Positions 57,282 to 64,000 of a DNA stretch of 64,000 nt are shown piece by piece. The position numbers were made by a program, and so were the translations under genes. The stretch comes from Heterobasidion occidentale (Eukaryota; Basidiomycota; Agaricomycetes; Russulales; Bondarzewiaceae), in NCBI GenBank assembly GCA_039111635.1, contig JBCAQO010000009.1, positions 2,020,769-2,084,768 of the forward strand, written 5' to 3'. Every line of letters begins with the position of its first letter. Position 1 is the stretch's first letter. Under the pieces are notes generated by a model. The model saw only the letters and a list, made by a program, of their open reading frames with translations, did no database searches and was not told the origin of the DNA.

Positions 57282-59834
57282 ATGGTCTTCTTTCTTTCTC
57301 TCGCGGCTACAACACTGGCTGTTGTCTCATTGTTGGCTCATACATTCGCTCAGAGCAACTGGAAAATCCCTTGCTTCGATGGACATTGTACATACGATTT
57401 TGGGGAGGGCTGGGCCTTCACAGGATCTTTACAACTTGTGAGTCGTATTCACCACTAACGATACACAACGAAAAGAAAGAATAGCTGACCGAGTCATGCG
57501 GGCGACAAGACAGGAACGCCTCACTCCATGCCCGACGTGACTGCCGCTGCGGGATGGGAAATTATCGAGTGCCAATCGAATGTCATGGAGCAGGACATAC
57601 GTGCCGTCTGTGCCGATGACGGCGAAAGCCAGGCTGCGATCACCTCCTTTCGAATGGCGCTGAAGGCAAGATCGTCCGGCTTCCCGATCATGTCGCAAAT
57701 CCTCCTTCCTACCTCCTTGGATATGATGCTGATGTGTGTCGTTAGTGCGGTGGGATGCCTTTTGCCAGAGTGGCCAAATCATGGATCTCATCAAATCAGT
57801 TTGTTCCGCCTTCGTTGATAAAACGACATGCCGAACAGCCACTAGTCCACGCCCTGTCCTTGGACGTAGACTTCTCACGCTTCGATAAGAACAAGTAATG
57901 CTGTCTGGACGTATTTCTTGACCGGTGCGTGCTAATCTCCTGCTCTGACACAGGCATGGAAATATATCCTTCTCGGCACAAGGGGAGGCGATATCTAAGG
58001 GAACCAGTCGAGCTTCTTCCCCACTGATCAACGAGAAAAGGCGATCTAGAGGCTCGTCAGATGCGTTTCGGCGAACTAAAGCTGCGCCACTCGTAGAACG
58101 TGCAATCTTCATAGCCTCTCAAAGACGGATCTCGATCCGCTGATGCCTTCACTTCCCAGGATTCAGCAAGGAACGCAACGCCAGCTTCCACATCAAGCAC
58201 GAAAAGTCTGTCCCTCTGCTCAACACCTCGATCAGCTGCCCTGCAAGTGCTCTCAACCCAGTGCCGCTCAACGCATCGCTCGCCGTCGATGTTGGCATCG
58301 GGGTGCGGGCGGACATCGAGACGGGCTTCAACCTGACGGGCTTCTTCCCTTTGTTCATCACGAATTTTATACTGTATGCCGGTGCGTTCTGCTGATCTGA
58401 CCTCTCACTCTCGACTGGTCCCGAAGTGTGACTTTGAGCGCAGATATGAACGCGACCCTGAATGGGTCCGTGCACGTCCAAGCCGATATCGAAGGCAGCC
58501 ACGACTCCGGGCGCATCCCGCTCATCCCGCGCGTGCCGATCCCGGGCGTGGATATCGTCATCCCAGGGCAAGCGAACTGAAAACCTGCACGCTTTCTGCG
58601 ACGATGCTCATGAGCCGTCGGTTGATCAGGATAGCGACGATTGGGCCCTCGTTCGAGGTCCTGGGTGAACTCACGGCGGACCTCGCGCTCGCGCTCGACC
58701 TCAACGTCAGCCTCGCGTACACGGCGCAGAATGTGCACTTTGTATTCCCCCCGAGCTATGGACCCAGCTCTGGGACGTTCGGTCCGTCCGACAACAGTAC
58801 GTCTGTGTTTCTGGGCGTGACCCGCGGCACGCCCGTCCGCTTACGCACACCTCGCAAGACCTGGCCGTCTCCGCAGGCTTAACGTTGAACGCCGACGCCA
58901 ACATCACCGCGCACGTCATCCCAAGGGTAAGCCCGCCCCTCTGATCCACGTCACCCGGCATGCGCCAACGCAGGACGCGTGCAGCTCGCGTTTGGCATCT
59001 TCACCAACCTATTCAACACGTCGGCGTCCGTCTCCCTGGAGCTCGACACGTTCGCGACGCTCGACCTGTAGGGCAACGTCCCGCACGCGGCGAGCGCGGC
59101 GGGCTGCGACGGAGCCGGTGCGCTGCCCGCGCTGCCCGCTCAAGGCTGCGTCGACGTCAGCACGGGGTTCGACGTCAACGGTGGCACGGACGCGAACTTC
59201 TTTGGCCTGTTCGACATGGGGGAGCATATGACCCTGTACAAGAAGAACTTCGAACTGTTCAGCGTGAGCCTGTCGCGGGAGACTCGGATCGCGCGCCGCT
59301 GACAGCCCCGTTCTCCCGCGCGTCTCGTTCTTCTAGCGCTGCTTCAACGCGACGTCCAGCTCCGACACGAGCTCCCGCGCAAGCACAAACGCGAGCACGC
59401 GCGCGGGCCAGGACTTCATCTGCTTGGCCCTGGACGCCCCCCAGGTGGTGTCGCTCATCGAGGGCGTCGTCGTCAGCGCCGCAAAGTAAGCTCGCCCTCT
59501 GTCCTTCCATCCGCACTCTGCTGATGCCTCGTCGCTCTCGCCCCGGGCGCTCTACAGCCAAATGGAGCTTGCCCAGGTCCCACGGCCCGCCATGCGTCTC
59601 GACGCGCGTGCGGACGCTACGTCCGCGTCGTGCGCGAACGGCACCTCGTTCGCCAACGGCACCTCGTCCACCAGCGGCAGCGCGTCCAACAGCAGCCCTT
59701 CATCGCACACCTCGGGCGCTGCTGCTGCGTCCCCGAGGGGCCTGCCGCCCAAGGGCGCCTGGGCCGGTCTTTTCTCGAGCGCTCTGATGGCCGCGGTGGT
59801 GATGGTGCCGTCATTATCGTCATTGGCGGTCTGA
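57282..59834 (+). pseudogene. Secreted, probably GPI-anchored protein gene with lesions
   Basis: The ATG at 57282 gives a clear signal peptide (MVFFLSLAATTLAVVSLLA HTFAQ), then NWKIPCFDGHCTYDFGEGW and VTAAAGWEIIECQSNVM. Further exons carry GCDHLLSNGAEGKIVRLPDH, FARVAKSWIS, QPLVHALSLDVDFSRFDKN, NASLAVDVGIGVRADIETGF, ALALDLNVSLAYTAQNVHFV, FGIFTNLFNTSASVSLEL and DANFFGLFDMGEHMTLYKKN. The C-terminus is Ser/Asn/Thr-rich and ends in a hydrophobic tail (GLFSSALMAAVVMVPSLSSL), a GPI-anchor-like signal. It resembles large fungal extracellular proteins of the DUF7029/DUF7223 type; I am moderately sure of that name. Two lesions are seen: a one-base frame slip between 57626 and 57632, and an in-frame TAG at 59069-59071 inside otherwise continuous coding sequence. 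It may be a young pseudogene or contain consensus errors. Confidence 0.6.
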
Positions 59835-61192
59835 TGCGGCTTCCAAAGTGGCGCCATTCTGGCGCACGCGCTCAGCGCCGAGCGGAGGGGGAGGGAAGGG
59901 GGAGGACTATCTCGTTATCATTATCATACTTCGCGCGTCTCACGACCGGGCTTGTTCAGGAGGGGCTGTGTCGTGATAATTCTTCTTATTCTACTTCATT
60001 TTGTTAATCTCCGTTTATTGTCCTGGCAGAGTAATGAGGCCCTATGTCGAACATTCCAACACATGGCGCGACTTTTCTCCATCCTCCTCAAGCCCGTGCC
60101 TGCCTCTGGACTGGCGCCCGCCGCGTGGGGGTGCCGCGTTGAAGGGGTTACAAGTGGGTTTATTCGTTTGTGCATGATGCTTGCGCGAGACGGCTAGTCA
60201 CGTACGACGTCGAGGCGCTCGTCGCTCCGATCCACTTTACGCCCGGCTAGAGTTCAAACATTTACAGTCGAGTGATACACAGGCACTAGCATGGGCGAGG
60301 GCGGATGCTCAAATGGAAGCCGCACGCACGGTGCGGGCCGATGCGATGGGCGCTGAACATCACGTCGCCGTGTTATATTTGGCCGAGACAAGTCTCAAGC
60401 AACAAAAGCTCTCTCTTGCCGTCCTTGATCAGAGGCCTCAGAGTCATATATATTCAAACCTTTCTGTAGCATAGGTCAGCTCGACGGCGCGGATTTACCC
60501 AGTCATAATATATTTGACGGCTCTCATAAGTAGAGCCTCATGATATGTAGCCATGTCTTGGCAGCATACAACGACACAGTTATGGCACCATGCCGACAAG
60601 TAGACACCCGGCGCGCTCATGCCTTCATGATCAGGCCCAGGGCCAGGGGAACCCCAATCAATGTACACATCCCCGTAAAGTACACTTCTCCATCTGGCAC
60701 ACCCAAGGTTAAATTAGCAAACGCGACCGGTCCATACTAAGACGCGCGCTGTGAAAACTCGTTTATTGATTTCTTATTGATGTCGAGAGCATTTCGCCCG
60801 ACGCCCGAGGGGCGACCGAGCCGCTCGCGCACAAGTTAGGAAGTCAGGAACAAGAACGAAAAGTCAGCACACACAGACAGACATACTGTACGTACGTGGG
60901 TGGGCGCGGGAATTACAACGGGGAGTTCTCGAGCCGAACAAGAGAAACACGCGATCTGAGACAGAGAGAGACAGATCGAAAACGCCGGCAGGCACGGCGG
61001 GATATAAGGTATGTATTTCTTACTGCATAAGTGAGTCATTCGACGGCTGAGACACGGAGATGAGGCGCAGTCGGGACGGGTATGGATATCGATCCATCCG
61101 GTGAAGTTCGAACGACGAGACAGAAAGCGACGGTACTGCAAAACGGCGATACGATACGATGCGACGGGGCGACGAAAGGCGACGGGAAGACT
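59835..61192. other. Convergent intergenic region, no gene seen
   Basis: This spacer lies between the secreted-protein gene (+) and the acetate-type transporter (-). It has AT-rich patches near 60450 and 60510 that could serve polyadenylation. The open frame at 60181-60474 has no recognisable motif. Confidence 0.4.
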
Positions 61193-62232
61193 CAGTCGAG
61201 GCGGCGGGGCGGGATGCGGCCGATGGGGAGGGTGAAGAAGTCTTCGGCGGTGAGGAGCTCGCACATGCCGCAGTAGTAGGCGATGAAGGCGGTGACGACG
61301 CCCGTGCCGCCGCCGGCTTTGCCGACCAGGGGCTTGTCCAGGAACTTGCCTGCACGAACGAAACGAAGCGGGTGCAGCGGTCAGCGGGCGATAAGAGATA
61401 GAGAGAGGAGAGGGGTACGGACTGATCGCGAGGAGCATGAAGGTCAGGGTGAGCATGACGAAGAGCGAGATGAAGCCCGCGCTACGGCGGAGCGACGCGA
61501 GCCTTCGCGAACAGACAGACATCGTATCAGCGGGCGCACGAACGATCGAGGGTGAGTGAGCGTGTTCAAGCGTGAGAGACGCACAGGAAGAAAAAGGTGA
61601 CGATCATCCAGGTGACGAGGTAGATGCCGAGCGCGTTGTCCTCCTGGCCGCTGCCCTCGTAGGCGTCCGAGATGCCGGAGCCGGGGATGAGGAGCGTGGC
61701 GTAGGACAGCCAGAAGGCGCCGTACGACGTGAAGGCTGCGCCGCGGGAAGCGGAAGCGTCAGTATCAGTGTCAATGTCATGCAATGTCAAAAAAATGAAC
61801 CCTAGTGGGGTGATCGGGCGGAGATCGGGCAGAAGAGGGCGGGGGACGTGCGGGGTGCGGGGCAGGAAGTGCGGGGTGACGCACCGGTAGCACCAAACGT
61901 GTTGCCCGTTGCAAATTCCCACATGCCGGCGAGGAGCTGAGCGAGGCCCCCACAGAAGAGGGCCATGCCGACGACGGCGTTGCCGACGGTGATGTGGCGG
62001 GCCTGGGCATTGTAGAGCGAGAGAATGAGGGTGGTGGATGCGAACGAGAAGAGGCCGCTGTGACGGGTGCGGGGTAGGTTGCGGGGTAAGTGGGACAGCG
62101 GGGGTGCTGGGCAGGGCGGTGGGCTTACAGCGGGCCTGGGTTGGCGATGCGTCTGCGGGGCTGGGCAGAGGAGGGCCGGGCGTGCGCGGGGAGGGGGTTG
62201 GCGGAGATCTCGGCCTTCTCGATGTCGCTCAT
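61193..62232 (-). CDS. GPR1/FUN34/YaaH (Ato-type) acetate transporter
   Basis: This is a six-span transporter of the acetate uptake family (yeast Ato1-3, E. coli SatP). The ATG at 62232 gives MSDIEKAEISANPLPAHA, then RRRIANPGPLGLFSFASTTL, matching the family signature N-P-x-P-L-G-L-x-x-F. Later exons carry VGNAVVGMALFCGGLAQLLA, GMWEFATGNTFGAT, AFTSYGAFWLSYATLLIPG, LGIYLVTWMIVTFFFL, GFISLFVMLTLTFMLLAIS, GGTGVVTAFIAYYCGMCELL and a tail ending PIGRIPPRRLD at 61193. About five exons. In other fungi these genes are induced by acetate or ammonia; no specific operator is visible here. Confidence 0.92.
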
Positions 62233-62447
62233 GGCTGGGTCGGCGAGGGTGAGCGAGTGACTGAGTAGGCTGGGCTGGCTGGTGCTGGTCGGAGGGGAGC
62301 AGGCAGACGCGGCCGAGGATTGCGAGGGTGGGGCTTAAAGTACTCGCGCCGGCTTCATCTTGGGGCCCTTCTGCGGCTAATGTCATCCCGCCATCAATGA
62401 ACCTCCATTATTAGCTTATTACAACCGACCGCTCTTCTGCCCCCGTG
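62233..62447. promoter_or_regulatory. Bidirectional promoter, Ato-type transporter / NAT9-like
   Basis: These 215 bp separate head-to-head start codons. The half next to the transporter is GC-rich; the half next to the acetyltransferase is AT-richer (TTATTAGCTTATTA near 62408). No named site is claimed. Confidence 0.45.
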
Positions 62448-63404
62448 ATGCGAGCCAACCAGCACTCCGCCCTCGTCCACCCCGCCCTCGTCCTCGTCCC
62501 ATACAGGTCCGTCCCCTCTCACGCACTCACACACAACCGACCCCACCATGTCGACTCACCGCCGCTCCCGAGAAGACCGTACCACGTGCCCGTGCGCGCC
62601 GTCTCCCCCACCTGTCGAGGCGCATCACGCTGATCGCTCCGATAGACTTACCATGCATGGATGCAGAGCCCCGTCCTCCGTCACTTGACCGCCAGCGAGC
62701 CGCTGTCTTTGCAGGATGAGTACGCCATGCAGCGTCAGCACTCCATTCTTGCCCTCGATCGCACCCGCTCACGCGCACTCACACCCCAGAAAGCTGGCAG
62801 AACGATCAAGATAGTCCGCTCCCACCCCCGATTTCCCGCTTCGGCTGCCCTGCTGACCGCCTCTCCCCGCTCCCCTTTCCCCAGAGCTCACGTTCATCAT
62901 CCTCGCGCGCCCTCCTCAATCGCATCCCAACCACCCGCTCACCGATGAAGACATCCGCGCCCTGCCCATGGTCGGCGACGTCAACCTCTTCCTCAAGGGC
63001 TCCCCGCAAGACGACGACTTTGAAGCCGAGGTCGAGGTCATGATCGCAGGTCTGTCCCCCCAGCGTCCTCTCCCCTCATCCTGCCCATCCTCGCCCTCGC
63101 CCTCGCACCCGCAGAGCCCGCCTACCGCCGCCAGCGCCTTGCGCACACCGCGCTCTCCCTCCTCCTCGCCTACGCCACGTCCCCCGCGTCCCCCGCCCCG
63201 CTCCCCGTCCCGCCGGCCCGCCTCGTCGCGCGCATCGGCCAGGACAACGTGCCCAGCATCCGCCTCTTCGAGGCCCTCGGTTTCGAGGTCGTCCGCCGCG
63301 TCGACGTCTTCAACGAGCTCGAGATGCGCCCCGCGGCGAGCGGCGCGCACGCGCACGAGTGGACGGCGGGCGCGGTCGTGCCGTTCGAGGCGCCCGATGC
63401 GTGA
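62448..63404 (+). CDS. N-acetyltransferase 9-like protein (GNAT family)
   Basis: This is a GNAT acetyltransferase of the NAT9 type, conserved from fungi to animals; in flies NAT9 has been linked to microtubule stability. Exons 62448-62506, 62576-62591, 62646-62733, 62790-62813, 62885-63049 and 63115-63404 join exactly in frame to 213 residues, including micro-exons of 16 and 24 nt. Segments are MRANQHSALVHPALVLVPYR, PYHVPTYHAWMQSPVLRHL, TASEPLSLQDEYAMQQSWQ, NDQDKLTFIILARPP, MVGDVNLFLKGSPQD, EAEVEVMIAEPAYRRQRLAH (acetyl-CoA-binding region) and GQDNVPSIRLFEALGFEVV. The R-x-x-R-L-A-H version of the Q/RxxGxG/A loop is somewhat divergent, as it is in this family. Confidence 0.88.
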
Positions 63405-64000
63405 TCTGTGTCTGTGGTGCGTGATGCGTGGGGCAGCGTGATGCATGTACATACCAGATCGGGGGTCGCTCGCCCGCTCGCTGTCGCGGAGCACGTCTAC
63501 TAGCCCCGCGGTGCCGCTTGACGTGCTGTCTCGCCGTCGCCGTCGCCGCTGCCCAGTAACCATGCCCATCTGTTGCCCCAATTTAACCCGAATCGGACGC
63601 CGACTGACTGACGCGGCCCCGCCGCCGCCACCGCTGCATCGCGCTCTTGCGTCGTCCAATGTGGATCTCAGCAGCGCTTGACTTGGGCCCCGCTCGATCG
63701 ACGTCACCGGTCCACGCCCCACCTCCGCCCCCACGTCGATCGTGGACGTTGGATGTTGAACACCGGGCATGGTGCACGACTGACTGGTCGCGGTCGCGGG
63801 CGGCTGCATTCAGCTTTATTCAGCTGCATTCAGCTGCCATCCCACTGCGGTCATCTGTTCGTCATGACGATCTGTTAACCGGTTGATCGAGCATGCAGGC
63901 CGCGCGCGACGCATCTTTCGCTGTGTCTCCAGACCTCCTGAGGCGCTCGCTGGTTTGGAGACTTTCAGTGCCACCATCGAAGCGCCGTCGAACGTTCAAC
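63405..64000. other. Right-edge flank, no gene seen
   Basis: This is the 3' flank of the NAT9-like gene to the window edge. A short tandem repeat at ~63807-63836 (three 10-nt units close to GCATTCAGCT) is the only structure noticed. Confidence 0.4.
63807..63836. repeat. Three tandem 10-nt units (GCATTCAGCT-like)
   Basis: The units read GCATTCAGCT, TTATTCAGCT, GCATTCAGCT. This is a small tandem array in non-coding sequence. Confidence 0.6.

Overview
The window looks like nuclear DNA from a filamentous basidiomycete, most likely an Agaricomycete. The evidence is dense genes split by many short introns (about 44-75 nt), a very long Atg4, an intron-bearing nuclear tRNA-Met, LSm6, Vti1, prefoldin-6 and similar eukaryotic genes, and an intronless F-box gene. 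No virus, transposon body, rDNA or CRISPR array was seen. All gene models were built by eye from reading frames, splice signals and remembered family motifs.

Layout. 0-8.3 kb: a small six-exon coiled-coil protein (-), the autophagy protease Atg4 (+), an F-box protein (-). 9.2-24.8 kb: a CaMK-type protein kinase (-), a PNPOx-like flavoprotein (-), fragmentary ORFs with a 27-nt tandem repeat, a Tom6-like outer-membrane protein (-), an orphan 136-residue protein (+), an MNT-type nucleotidyltransferase with an apparent frameshift (-), a dienoyl-CoA isomerase (-), an Mpv17/PMP22 membrane protein (-), and the SNARE Vti1 (-) head to head with prefoldin subunit 6 (+). 25.9-31.1 kb: one very GC-rich gene encoding an SH3 + disordered + TBC protein whose catalytic fingers look degenerate. 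32.4-36.5 kb: a multi-BRCT Rtt107/Brc1-like genome-stability protein (-). 40.2-42.0 kb: an HMG-box transcription factor (+) behind a long intergenic region holding a double MluI cell-cycle box. 44.7-45.9 kb: a peroxisomal-type 2,4-dienoyl-CoA reductase (+). 48.4-53.6 kb: LSm6 (-) head to head with a large Bre4/aromatic-acid-exporter-like membrane protein (+). 53.9 kb: tRNA-Met(CAU). 54.7-56.6 kb: a PIN/auxin-efflux-type carrier (+). 57.3-59.8 kb: a secreted, probably GPI-anchored protein gene with two lesions. 61.2-63.4 kb: a GPR1/FUN34/YaaH acetate-type transporter (-) head to head with an N-acetyltransferase 9-like gene (+) that contains two micro-exons.

Themes. This is mostly housekeeping with no obvious biosynthetic cluster. 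Two auxiliary enzymes of unsaturated fatty-acid beta-oxidation (dienoyl-CoA isomerase and 2,4-dienoyl-CoA reductase) both end in PTS1-like tripeptides, and an Mpv17/PMP22 protein lies beside the first. Four head-to-head gene pairs share intergenic regions of 181-397 bp. The most interesting candidates are the TBC protein that may be a pseudo-GAP and the bacterial-looking MNT nucleotidyltransferase. Several apparent frameshifts in GC-rich or low-complexity sequence may be consensus errors and should be checked before any gene is called a pseudogene.
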